The position numbers and the translations under genes were made by a program. The notes beneath the pieces were generated by a model, which was not told the origin of the DNA, did no database searches, and saw nothing but the letters and a program-made list of their open reading frames with translations. A stretch of DNA of 64,000 bases from Nothopassalora personata. Its lineage: Eukaryota > Ascomycota > Dothideomycetes > Mycosphaerellales > Mycosphaerellaceae. The first letter of the stretch is position 1, and each line of letters starts with the position of its first letter. This document shows positions 1 to 10,622 of the stretch, one piece after another. The DNA lies in the NCBI GenBank assembly GCA_033816765.1, contig CM066299.1:248001-312000 (forward strand), given 5' to 3'.

Positions 1-92
1 AGGCATGAAGAGGTGGCGTCAGGAAGAAAGTATGAGACTACAGAATCATCGGACTTGATAGTTCCAAAGACAGAAGGAAGCTGTGCTAGCTA

Positions 93-1137
93 CTAGTGCG
101 TATTGGCCCTTTCCAGCAGGTTCAGGTCGACAGACAAAACATGCGCCCTATCTCTTGCCAACAATTGATCCCCTTCACCCATGCTTGAACTTTCATGATG
201 CTGCATTGGCAGGCGAGCTGTCTCATTACAATGCTTTGACTCAGACAGAGCAAGCTCCTGCTGTGGCCGCGCGAGTGTGGTCTCAAGCTCCAAGTGACTC
301 TCCGCAGTCCGGGAGCGGACAGTATCCTTGAAATTGGTCGCCTTACTGATTGGCACTCCGTTGCGCTCCTTGTCTTGCCCAAATTGGTCAGTCAGCTGCT
401 TCAGAAAAGCAGGGCTTCCGTTGGCCTTCCACTTCAAAGCGTCGGTGACTCGGCGTTGCAAATTGCTTCGCTCAGTACATCCCAGCCCTTCGAGAGGCCA
501 AGTGACATATAGCGCTTACAAATCTCCGTAGCGCATCGCTTGGACGCAAGCCAAAGAAGCAAGTCTCCGGTAATTCTCTTTGGCGGCACACCGGGAGAAT
601 CGAATACGTAGGTCTTGAGCTCCTCGTCGCTGAGCCGCCTCATGTCAGGTACTGGATTGTTGGAATGATCCAGTGCCGTATTAGGCCTCCTCTATTGCTC
701 TTTCAAACATTGAGAGCCGTCGCAGAGTCTTCATGTGCATCTTTCTGTGCTGGTCGCTTCTTCCTGCTAGCAGTGGTATATTTCGCCTCAGCTCTGACCG
801 GAGCAGGTTGAGTCGAAGGGAGCTGACGATCGTTGCCAGCAGATGCCGAATCTGAGCTGAAGCTGACATGAGGTGGAGACCGACTTGGGGGAAAGTGTGG
901 CTCAAGTTCTCGAACGATGGGACCTCCGGGCGATACAGGCAGCTTCAGTCGGTGATCGCGCAAGATTCCGGAATGTAGCGCCGTAAGCGCACCGTCTTTA
1001 CGTATACCGCGACTGCCAGTCATCATCTCTTTTTGGTGATTCTCAAGAAGCTCTTGGAGAGAGTCAAGTGCGCTCTTGTGTAGAGGACCAAACTCTCCCT
1101 TGGACTCATCCTGCACGATCTGAGGCAGCAACTCCAT
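93..1137 (-). CDS. unrecognised protein, possibly split or broken gene
   Basis: Three minus-strand open segments look coding and follow one another: 1137-703 (144 aa, begins MELLPQIVQDESKGE, with a Pro/Ser-rich and basic C-terminal half), 643-434 (MRRLSDEELKTYVFDSPGV, helical, ending NAESPTL) and 461-93 (QRRVTDALKWKANG, ending LLERANTH). I recognise no domain. The second segment stays open upstream of its ATG to a possible acceptor, so it may be an internal exon. The second and third segments overlap in different frames around 434-461 (LSEAI followed by LQRRVTDALKWK), which implies either a short intron or a 1-nt frameshift. I could not find a convincing set of GT-AG junctions, so exon borders are not given. 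It could be a degenerate gene. Amino-acid composition, not homology, is the only evidence for coding. Confidence 0.35.
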
Positions 1138-3195
1138 GTCATTCTGGAAGTCGCGTTGAGCCCGAACTAGTCCAGCACAGGAGGCGCAGTGGTGGGGATA
1201 GTAGGATCAGATGCGTTTCCGTCGTGATTGATTCTGCGTCTTTTCCGCGCCCTACCGCCTTCGTCGGTTATCGATGATGTCAGGTTGCCGATTCCACGAG
1301 CTTGAGGTCTGCATGGCACCTGCTCTGGCCCCAGTCCTCGCTTTGCCGGTGGACCTGGGCAGACAGCGGTGCCGGCTGTGTAGGTCCTGAAGGCAGAGGC
1401 GATGCTTGGTGTGTAAGATGCTCTGAGTTACGGGTGCTTCCATGGCTCGTCTGTTGGTCTGCTTGGCGGCATGAGCGCAAAGGCGAGCCTTCTACTCCAG
1501 ATGTCGGTACTCGCGCGAGCAGGAGCTCTGTACCTTGACAAGCAACCAATCGGCCGCCTTGGATATCTCACTGTCGATGTGAAACCGTTCGTGGCTGACC
1601 ACGAACTCAAGCGCCTACAAAAACACTTGACGAGTGTGATGGGGAGGCCTGCTCAACCTGTGAGGATGCCCCACAAACCAACCTGGAGTGTGCATGTAGA
1701 TGTGCACAAGAATGTGGTTGGCGGTGGATACCAAGCTGGTCCTGTTGGAATGTGCGACCTTGTGGATGAGTGTGATTGATGGATAGCTGTCGTTGATATT
1801 CTCACCCTTCTTAAGCGGATTCGTGGAAATCGTCGCATGAAGCTCTAACTCCTCTCCTGACACACCTGTATACCATCTCTTATATGGACCAATGATGGGG
1901 TATCAGACCAGGGGAGATTTGAAGTCCTTCGCCGCATTATAGTCATTGGCCATCTCCGCGGCAATCTGAATCTACAGATGTCTGTTGCCGTGCGACACCA
2001 CGATGACGTTGTTGTGAGCCTCAGTGGCGCGGACGAGGAGGTGCATAAAGCCGCGCTGCAAGTCGAGGGGGCAATGGACATCGGGTTCGATACGATCTTG
2101 CATGTGTAGGTCTTTCAATGTGCCTATCCGGCGATACTCTGGCGCGAGTTCGAGGAAGACTTCTGAACCGGTCGGTATCGGGCGTCTGCCGGCCTTCTTG
2201 GCCACGGTCGTCTTTGCGCGAGGGACTGACCTCGGCTAGAAGTACCGTTGTCAATCATGACCAGGTACTGTACACATCATCGAAGTGAAGATGCACTCCG
2301 CCTGACGAACCTGTCGTTGAATGTTGCGTGTTTCTGGAAGCTAGGAAGAGTTCGAATCTTCTTCTTCCAGCTCTTCCGGTGAATGTGTGTCGATGCTGCA
2401 AGGCGGGAGGGGTCTGAAGATGTTACTGGTATGAAGTTTGATCGTATCAACCTTGAGCTTAGGATCTCCGTCGTGGCGAGCTGACGTTCTTCGAGGTGCA
2501 GAACACTTTGAGAGGCAGTTCGAGAACGACCAGACCTGGACGCGAAGCAACTTGTGTTGATGTATTCACGCCTGAAGCAGACGCAGTGTCCTTTGATGTG
2601 AGAGCAACTGCAGCGTTGTGGAAGGTCAGCTCGGACGTAGGCTGATCACTCGAGTAAGCAATGACCGCTGCCGGCCTCGATCGTGTTACGATGCCGGAGC
2701 TTGCTTGACTGGTCGCGATGGTAATTGGCTCGTCTTCGATCTGCCACAGCTTTGCATCGTCGCTGAATGTGCTCGACTTACGGCGCTTGGCATTTGCGGA
2801 TTGATGTCTTTAATCCTGTTCGACGGTAGCATGCTTCTCGGATCCGAGGAAGCTTGATTCGTTTCCCAGTCCAAGCAACGAGCCGGTGCCAACGTCATAT
2901 CCCGGGAGTTCCCGGCCAGCAGGTCGTCTGGGTGTAAAGAGACGTGGTTGCAATGAGTTGGTACAGTTTGTGTTGGAGGTATGTAAGCCACTCTGAACTT
3001 AGCTCAGGGCGGCGTTGCTTTTTGCTACAGTTTGAAGCTTTGCTTTGTCTGCGATGTGTGAAAGGGGTGATATTGCTAAGTCGCGATTTGCACTGTTGCA
3101 CTTATGAGCAGTAGTCCTTGTCCTATGCTTGTGCTATACATACCTAGCTTCGTGTTCCGCGATTGTCTTGGGCTCATCGGGCGCGATCGAATGCA
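1138..3195. other. no confident gene; scattered minus-strand open segments
   Basis: This 2-kb stretch has normal base composition but no ORF I can identify. Minus-strand segments at 1972-2205 (MAKKAGRRPIPTGSEVFLEL), 1280-1549 (Ser/Gln/Pro-rich) and 2686-2991 (begins MAYIPPTQTVPTHCNH) have protein-like composition. They could be upstream exons of the gene ending at 93, or remains of another one. No junctions could be assigned. Confidence 0.3.
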
Positions 3196-3459
3196 TCATG
3201 TTGAGTAGTCGTGTGGGTGTAGACGTCCCTGGTGCAGTTCGAATGGAGGGAGGACGAGAGGTGAGTAGTGGACTGCAGTTCTGTTGTCGCGAGCACCGTA
3301 ACCAGGGTCGACAAGACGTCCGTGCATTCGGCTCCCCGTGCGCTCGCAGAAGGGTTCCTGAATGCCGAGACCAGTCACGGATTCTGGCAGCCACGCGAAG
3401 TCGGCGACGAAGAGAATCGGTTGGCCTTGCGGGTTCAACGGCGTTAGATGCACACTCAT
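3196..3459 (-). CDS. small unknown protein or exon, 87 aa
   Basis: The frame runs from an ATG at 3459 to a TGA at 3196 and reads as ordinary protein: MSVHLTPLNPQGQPILFVAD, then a segment with WLPESVTGLG, a GYGARDN stretch and a His/Pro-rich tail ending HDYST. It has no signal peptide, transmembrane segment or motif that I recognise. An overlapping frame (3134-3463) runs into a good donor (GTATGT after GCTAG near 3145). This stretch could therefore be one exon of a longer gene read in either frame. The choice of frame rests on composition only. Confidence 0.3.
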   Translation of the reverse strand: MSVHLTPLNPQGQPILFVADFAWLPESVTGLGIQEPFCERTGSRMHGRLVDPGYGARDNRTAVHYSPLVLPPFELHQGRLHPHDYST

Positions 3460-5182
3460 TCACCTACTTTTGCAAGCCTGAGGCAATCGTCCGGGTGCAT
3501 AACGATGGTTAAATCCTTCTTCTCTTATTTCTTCTTCTTCAACACACCTCACCTGGGCGTGATCCGGCAGCGTGGATATTCGCCCTGAGTACGTTGGACG
3601 TCGAGTCTGTAATATGCCGTACAAGTGGATCCTCAACGGAATTGTCTCGCCTCGCCAGCAAGACCGCTGTCTACTAGTATTCGTCTCTCGCAGGCTCTTC
3701 GCGCTTGTTGCGACTTGATGATGATCGAGTACGGCAGTTAGCCGGTGCCGGCATGACCGGACGTCTACCCCAGACAGTATGGACCCCCCCGATTATCAAA
3801 GCCCGAGACGACCATCAAGTTGCAAAGGACACGCAGGCTGGCACCTGCAGCGCAACCCCCTCGCAGGCTGACCTGTCTTTCCCAAAAGATCTCGACACCC
3901 GCGTCGCCATTGCACCTTCCGGGAAATCGCAAGGTGGCGACTGACCGCTGGCTTCAACACCAGAAAAAAGCAAACTGACTTCTTCTCGCAGCGGTGATCG
4001 CTGGGGTGGCGCCAGATATAGTAGGCAGGCCCTCGCGCTAACTGCTAGCGTGTCGGTGCTCTGTCGAAAGGTGAGTCCCTAAAGCCTACCACTGGTCATA
4101 TCGCCCGATTCGTGAGGGTGCAAGCATATACTGTCTTGGACTGCCCGGCACCAAGCTCCAGTGTGTGTTTGTACGCTTCGAGAAAAGTCTGGCTCCGCCT
4201 GGCAAGGGGTGAAAGGACGTAGCCCTCTTCTTTCCTTTTCCTTCGTCTTTGTCGCCCCGTGCGATGACGCCCGAGAAGAAGGCTCTGTGGTGTCGGTAAC
4301 TCATTGATAGCCACTTCCTCCTGTGAAGTATTCGCTGCGCAGACTTTTCTGCCTCCGATTGAAGGGCACCGAATGACAGTCCTTCCTGGCAGCTACTTCC
4401 CCCTGAAGGCTGTCACATCCCCCAAGAATGCCATGTATTCCTCACTTCCGCCCTGTGACCGCTGCCGGCTCCCCAGACAGTACTACTTCCGCGCAACCCT
4501 GATGCGAGCACCCAATCCGGGCAGGATAATCTCCACGAAGGTCCATTTGTCTTCGAGTCACTTCGCCGCTCCGGCTCAAAGAGGATAAGACAGAAGGTTA
4601 TATCGTCTTTTTCAGCCTCATTGGCCGTCTTCTTATCCTTCCGTTTCACCTTCTTGTACTCGAAGTTGCAACATACATCTCTTCTGGCCGCGGGAGGCAC
4701 CAAAGTGGTCGAAGTTCGAACGGACATAGGTTTGAATGTCGATTGGACAGTACCGGACCACAAAGAGAGCCTACAGCTTACTCCGCTCAATGATCAGGCT
4801 CTGGTGTCCCTATGTTAGCTGACTCCTAGCTCTCCGCCACACTGCTGACGCAAAGCTATAAATACTATGCCAAGTGCAAACAGTTGCCAGCTCCGCACGA
4901 GATCCTCAGGTCTCGCTACTCCGCTCAACTATACCAGCAACCAAGGCACCCGTCTGGGCCCACAGAGACCATCAAGTAGATCGAAACTCTACCTCCACGT
5001 CCTATTTCAAGATGCAAAACTGATTGCTAGGCGACTCGAAAGCCAACGAACCAAAAGGCATGCTTCAGGCCCTTTCGGCAGGCAGACAGACAGACAGCTC
5101 GAGCGACGGCATCATGAGAACGCCAAACCCATCAACGAGGAGCAGAGCATGCGTCGTAGGCCGTAGGCTTCATCACAGCTTT

Positions 5183-5203
5183 CCCCCCCCCCCCCCCCCC
5201 CCC
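5183..5203. repeat. C homopolymer, 21 nt
   Basis: An uninterrupted run of 21 C on the plus strand, preceded by TT and followed by AAATCC. It is likely to vary in length and to be prone to assembly error. Confidence 0.9.
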
Positions 5204-5841
5204 AAATCCTCTCACGCCCTCTCTCTCCTCTGCTCCTTCGAGAAGAGGAGCCATCGCCTCAAACTCGTCCCTTCATTCAGTGGAACCAACCACGATACTC
5301 CAGCACATGCAGTACCTCGCCGACGCCTTCAGTGGAAGTCCAGTAATCCGAACCCGCAAGCATCAATCCGAACGGGCCGAAAAGCAAAGCAGACGACGCA
5401 ACCCTCCAAGTTATGAATGAATGGATGGATGCACGCGTCGGGACCCGAACTCCACCACTTACTTCTACAATGCCCTTTGCCGCACGTACGCAGCGTGGGC
5501 GGTATGGTATATACCCCTCATGACCAAAGACGAGGAAAGCTCCTCACGTGAAACCTCGGCGTTCCGCGAGACAAGCATACCGCACGAACCGTCGGCCCCG
5601 GGGCTCCATCTTGATCATCTCCATACGCAAAGGTTGTAGTAGAAGCCCAGGACAAGGGAAGAGGATTAGAATCCATGGGGGACAACGCCAAGATGCGAAT
5701 CACCTCCCCAGTGTTGTTGCAATGGATCCATTTCGCTAAAGATCCCGCCACTCTTCCCCGTTCGACATTTCGATTTCGAGGTTTGGTCGGTACCGTCCCT
5801 TTCGCGAAATACGCTGGACTGGTGGTTAGCGGAAAGAGTGA

Positions 5842-5875
5842 CGTGGCGTGGCGTGGCGTGGCGTGGCGTAGCGTA
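5842..5875. repeat. CGTGG pentanucleotide microsatellite
   Basis: Five perfect CGTGG units followed by the variant units CGTAG and CGTA. The sequence lies in non-coding DNA. Confidence 0.9.
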
Positions 5876-6246
5876 TACATCCCGTCATTCGTCCAAAATT
5901 TCGCAAACAGCGCTGAAGGTCTCTCTAGTGGATAAATTTGTGCCACGAGACTCGTGTCCGTCGGTGATGAAGGAGAGAAAGCTGAGGACGGCTGAGATTT
6001 GTGATCAGCATTTCGTTCGATACACTATGATTCATAAGTAAGCCATATACAATGACACATTCTGCTTTCGTGCGCACACGTCGTGAGCACTTTTCCCCAT
6101 TCATAACCCAAATGAACACCACAAATCGCCGTCGCTGAAGAAAGCCCACATGTGTCCTCGCACCAACATGATTTCATCAACATTATCCACACATCATGTA
6201 TATATATGTCCTGACACCATGTACAACTCCCCATCCACTGATCTCC

Positions 6247-7416
6247 TCACTTTTCTGCAATGGGACTAATATTCTCCAACGGACTTCCATCCCTCGAGCT
6301 CGTGCTCGGCGTACTGAACGGATCCCTCCCCTGGCCAAGACTGCCACTCCTGGAATTATGAAGTCCCGGCTGGATGACGTTCGGACCACCAGTGCTCATC
6401 CTCGCGGCGCGCGCCGAGTGGATTGACGCCGTGTCGCTGTAGAGAGTGCTGGATATGGAAACTGCCGACCTCGCTGAAGACTGTGGTGGATCGAGTAGGT
6501 CGGCCGCGGGCGGGAGAGGCGCCAGTGTAGAGCCGCTGTTGTCGATTTGCAGAGGCGGCAGGACTGGTGCTCCGCGATTCTGCGGCTTCACGGTATACGC
6601 CGGAGGTGGTATGTCGAAGGTCGTGCCGCCATCTGATGTTCGTCGGTACTGTTCTCCGCCGTGTTGCGCTTCACGACGTGAGACGGAGGCGAGGGAGGAA
6701 GTATCAAGTCCTGTGAAGTATGCATTGTTCTCCCTGCTGGTCACGACGGGGGCGCCTCTTGCTGTTTCCATCTCGGCGCGGTGTTGCGATGTACTGCTGC
6801 TTTGGAGACTGCCCCATTTCTCTCGTAGACCAGGGAGGAATGATGCTCCGCCGTTTCCGTTGGAACCTCGTGCCTTTTGTGCTCGTCTGCGGAGGAGGAA
6901 GAGGGCGAGGGGGACGAGGGCTAGTGCGGCGAGGATGGGCAGGACGATCGCCGCGGCTAGTTCGCCTCCTGATAGGCCATTGTCGTGGTGCTGGCTCGAA
7001 GCAACAGCTGAGGTTGTTTCGCTTGCACTTTCTGCCAGGCCGGCGGTGCTCGGAATCGATGTCGAGGCGGCGGTATTCGTGTTCGATATGGAGGATGGGT
7101 TGAGGTATGCGGCACCAGTGTCGCTTGCGGTCAGAAGTGATGATGTCCCTGTGTACGGACTCGCTGTTCGACTTCCACTGGCATAGAGTGTACTCGTCTG
7201 TATGACATACAGCGTGCCATCGTCGCTGCTCGGACTCGGCGTGAACGAGGCCACTGTGCTGTCTCCATCCTGCGTCGCACTCGCGGTCGCCGCGTAATCC
7301 GAATATTCGCTCGCCCTGGCTGCTTGAATCGAAGCATATATGTCATCAGACTGGTCGTCCGCTCGTGCAGAGAAGTCCTCGCTCTGCGGCTCGCGCGGAA
7401 CAACGTGTCTCGCCAT
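6247..7416 (-). CDS. single-pass membrane protein with Ser/Thr-rich ectodomain and PPxY motif
   Basis: A continuous 389-aa frame starting MARHVVPREPQ. Residues about 45-150 are rich in Ser, Thr and Ala, as in O-mannosylated fungal cell-surface proteins. Residues about 153-176 form one hydrophobic helix (AAAIVLPILAALALVPLALF) followed by RRR, which fits a cytoplasmic stop-transfer end. The 213-residue tail is low-complexity and polar. It contains PPPAY at about 270-274, a PPxY motif of the kind bound by WW domains of Nedd4/Rsp5 ubiquitin ligases, and many SP/TP sites. The layout resembles fungal wall-stress sensor or Mid2-like proteins, but there is no WSC Cys domain and I cannot assign a family. 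No signal peptide is visible at the chosen start. The upstream frame is open and hydrophobic (SSILITITII) back to a TAA without an ATG, so an upstream first exon is possible. Confidence 0.75.
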   Translation of the reverse strand: MARHVVPREPQSEDFSARADDQSDDIYASIQAARASEYSDYAATASATQDGDSTVASFTPSPSSDDGTLYVIQTSTLYASGSRTASPYTGTSSLLTASDTGAAYLNPSSISNTNTAASTSIPSTAGLAESASETTSAVASSQHHDNGLSGGELAAAIVLPILAALALVPLALFLLRRRAQKARGSNGNGGASFLPGLREKWGSLQSSSTSQHRAEMETARGAPVVTSRENNAYFTGLDTSSLASVSRREAQHGGEQYRRTSDGGTTFDIPPPAYTVKPQNRGAPVLPPLQIDNSGSTLAPLPPAADLLDPPQSSARSAVSISSTLYSDTASIHSARAARMSTGGPNVIQPGLHNSRSGSLGQGRDPFSTPSTSSRDGSPLENISPIAEK

Positions 7417-7718
7417 AATTATCGTTATCGTTATCAGTATGGACGACAGCCCGCTGTGTTATCGCGAAGGAGATGTTTCCCTGCGCTCCGGGCGCAGCCT
7501 GAGGAAGACCACGACAGCAGCGGCAGCCGTTCAGGGCGTCTCAGCCTTTCCAGAGGACGCAGTCTCACGGCTTCAGCTGGAGCTCGACATCAGCGAGCGG
7601 AGTACGCGTGAGCTCTTGGTGTGGATCCGTCACAGGGTCGGGGGCACGTAGAGTACTGGGCTATCAGGGATCGCCCCCGAGGTTCCGACGCTGACCTTCC
7701 CGGAGACGGAGGCTCCAC

Positions 7719-7720
<2 letters not shown>

Positions 7721-7756
<36 letters not shown>
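7721..7756. repeat. (ATG)12 trinucleotide microsatellite
   Basis: Twelve perfect ATG units about 300 bp upstream of the membrane-protein start. In the minus orientation it gives a His run in one frame, but I see no supported gene that uses it. Confidence 0.95.
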
Positions 7757-10594
7757 CTCGCTTGCAGGCCCAGTCAGCCAATTGCCGCCGCCATTTCGTG
7801 TTTGAAAGTTCATAAGTATTGCGAAGAGATGTGCAAGAATGCGGGACCAAGGAGAGGAGAAATTCTTGCATGTTGCACAGGGAGGAGAAGCTCGATGTGG
7901 GATGAACTGTTCGTACATGAATTTGGTGGCACAGCATCAGTTCGTGCCAAATAACGGCATCTCTGCAAGGGATGCAAGACGCCTGAAGCTTCTGTTGTGT
8001 TGCAGCTATTTGCAGACACCATAATCCGGACATCGTAATGCCATACCAGTGCGGCTATTGGCGCTGACCACCATACGCTTCCTGAGCCCCATGGTTACTG
8101 CCACGAGACGGAAAGGTTTTGCCAGATTCTGCGACGAGACACGCGGGCGATACACGGTGGTGACCGTGCATCGCGTGCAGCCGTGCGCAGAATGTCTCAC
8201 CAAGAACAAACGCTCTCTCATCTCCCAAACTCCGATTCTTCCACAACACCATTGTTCCTGCATACACGGAGAACATACCACATGCGAAGCTATTGATGTC
8301 TTGCAGGGACCTCATTAGATTTGATGCGGACTCGAGGACCACCTGCAGCTCAGATTGAGCACTTTGTAGACCGAAAGCAGCAATACAAACATACACGGGC
8401 CACGATTTATTGACAGTGGCAAGCAAGCACGCTCTTGCCGTCCGCAAGTGTATGACTAGTAGCCCGACTGGCCATCTAACTTGGACGAGTCTCACAGTGA
8501 CCTCAGGCTTCACAGCTGGGCGTAGGGCACATTCGGGGAGCAAGAAAAATGCCTGGCGCTGGCCGCCTCGGTGTTCTTTCGGGAGTTTATTGCTGCGCAT
8601 TGTGGTGACCTGCTGACGTCGGAGATAGCAGATTACTACGAGACGCCATCGTGCTCAGGATAGCCTTTGCGGTGTCGTCGTTTATTCACATGTTCGTGGA
8701 GGAAGATGAGAAAGTCCCTAGGGGCAGAAACGGCAATACAGTAAAAGCACATGGACCCAGCTCCGTTCATGAGATTGCATCGCATCGCGCTCGCCAAGTC
8801 GCGTCTCATCCTGAACAACAATGTCGAAAGGATTTCATCTCTTCTCTTGCTGAACAATCCCGCCCCAAGCATGGCATCTGCCCACAACGAGAGCAGATGC
8901 ACGCCTGCAGGAAAGCGAAAGCACTGTTCATCCGACAATCCGATCGAAAGGACAGAGGGCCAATGTTATGGATGTCGACAGCGACATTTATGAGGAGTCT
9001 TCGGATGAGCATCTCGTGCAGCGATATGGTCTAATCAAAAATCAAAACCATTCCTGACGTGACCTTCTCGATGTGACTGTGGGTTCCAAACGCTATGCAA
9101 TCCCACAAACGCGTGCTTCAGGCGAAGGCTCCCAAGTTGGCCTCGACAACACTGACTTCGACACCCGGCCACAACCATCGAGCTGTCCTCGACATCGATA
9201 ATCCAGCCCTGTTTGCCATGCTTGTGGCATGGGCCGATCCTGGCGAGCTGCATCCTTAACCCACCGACGAGGAGTCTGAATCGAACAGCGGACGTCAAGG
9301 TGAAAGGCCAGATGCTCGACTAGTCTCGGATCCCATCGGTATCGGAGCTGTACCCAGATGGGACAACGCTGACCTGATCAGTATCTCCGTATTGGCAGCC
9401 ACGTAAAAGATCCATGAGTTGATGGACGCTGTCGTATGTGACCTGTGGGTGCCGAGCAGGACCTTCTGCGCCAGCACTATGGCTGCTGGTATCAGTTGTG
9501 CTTGCCATAATTCTGAAAACTCTCGACTCACCAAGTTCTCGGAACTGGAGGCAGTGGGCTGGCTGCTGTCTGCAACCGAGGAGAACGTTCCGGTGGACAT
9601 GTCTGTTTCTACGAGCCCAGCCACTGGTCAATCAGAGACATTGGTCACGTTGACGGCCTCAAAGTCTGCCGCCGAGACCCAGTTATGAATCGTACGATGA
9701 AGCGTACAGCCCAGCATGAGCATGCCAACCCACCCCTAGGACCTCTCAACGTATGCCATCACCTGCACGAGCATATCAGCGGAAAGGCACGCACGCAAGT
9801 CTGGTCACGAGTCGTCAGCGTCCAGCGGCAGGCCAAGCCACAGAACCAACGGCGACGTGAACTTGAACTTCAGACGCTGAGCTCTGAGTCCGGTCGTCGT
9901 AAGTTGTGAAGTTCAATTCATTCAGATCAGGAGGATTATGGAACGAACACCTGCATAACATAACGGCTTTCGTCCCACACTCTTCTGGGATCTGTGATTG
10001 GCTGGAATGAATGACGAGACTAGCGGCGGGCGGGCGCTAGTGGGATGTCGCATGTGGTCGGGGTGGTTGTCGAGCAGTCAATCAATTAGCTACAGTACAG
10101 TACTACTTACTGCTGGTCGATGTGCTTGCTACTGGATGTTGCTACGCCGACTTTCCCCTCATTGATTGACTCCTACGAAGACGCAGGCGAAGAGCATGGT
10201 CCGGACAGTCATGCCACTAGAAGTTAATTTCAATGCGCTTGCTTGAAGCGAAGTTGTTGTTGACGCCATGCTCATGATCTGGTGGTCACCGGAGGAGGAT
10301 CAGGGATGTGGCACGAGACTGGCATATTGATTGATGAGGAGCCGGGACAGGACAGCCTATCGCTTTCAGTCACAGACAACGATCCCAGAGGCCACTGGCC
10401 TTCTCGCAAAGAGAATGCATTGCGTTCAAAATGGCTTGACGGGGCCATGTCCGAGGTCTCCTTCATTTGCATCCCCAATAGGCGCCACACTTTCACTCAT
10501 GCACAAGTCAACGACGAGTTGGATAGAAAACCACCTCCTGATTATGAAGAATGTTCCATTCGCATGCATTCACATCCGCTAAAGGCGATGGCAA
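7757..10594. other. intergenic region with weak ORFs only
   Basis: No gene is supported. Candidate segments are 9508-9320 minus (62 aa, MASTTDTSSHSAGAEG, then QVTYDSVHQLMDLLRG), an overlapping minus frame at 9624-9295, and several plus-strand ORFs (for example 8651-9034). Composition is mixed, frames conflict, and no known domain or splice structure is visible. Confidence 0.4.
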
Positions 10595-10622
10595 TGCTCA
10601 CTGCTCACTGCTCACTGCTCAC
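10595..10622. repeat. heptamer tandem repeat (TGCTCAC)4 over the stop codon of the alpha-galactosidase
   Basis: Four perfect 7-bp units. On the minus strand the last codons and the stop (SSEQ-stop) fall inside the repeat. Changes in repeat number could therefore alter the C-terminus or the stop context. Confidence 0.85.

Larger units (their letters stand above)
3460..6246. other. intergenic region, no supported gene
   Basis: I see no convincing gene on either strand. ORFs of 60-140 codons occur but are low-quality and overlap in several frames. The stretch contains a C homopolymer (5183-5203), a CGTGG pentanucleotide repeat (5842-5875) and pyrimidine-rich tracts. Confidence 0.5.

Noticed and set aside
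6446..7186. 246-codon plus ORF
   Set aside because: Shadow of the membrane-protein gene on the opposite strand; Arg/Cys-rich composition typical of a GC-rich antisense frame.
7590..8033. 147-codon minus ORF with poly-Ser
   Set aside because: Its length is due to the (ATG)12 microsatellite; flanking sequence is not protein-like.
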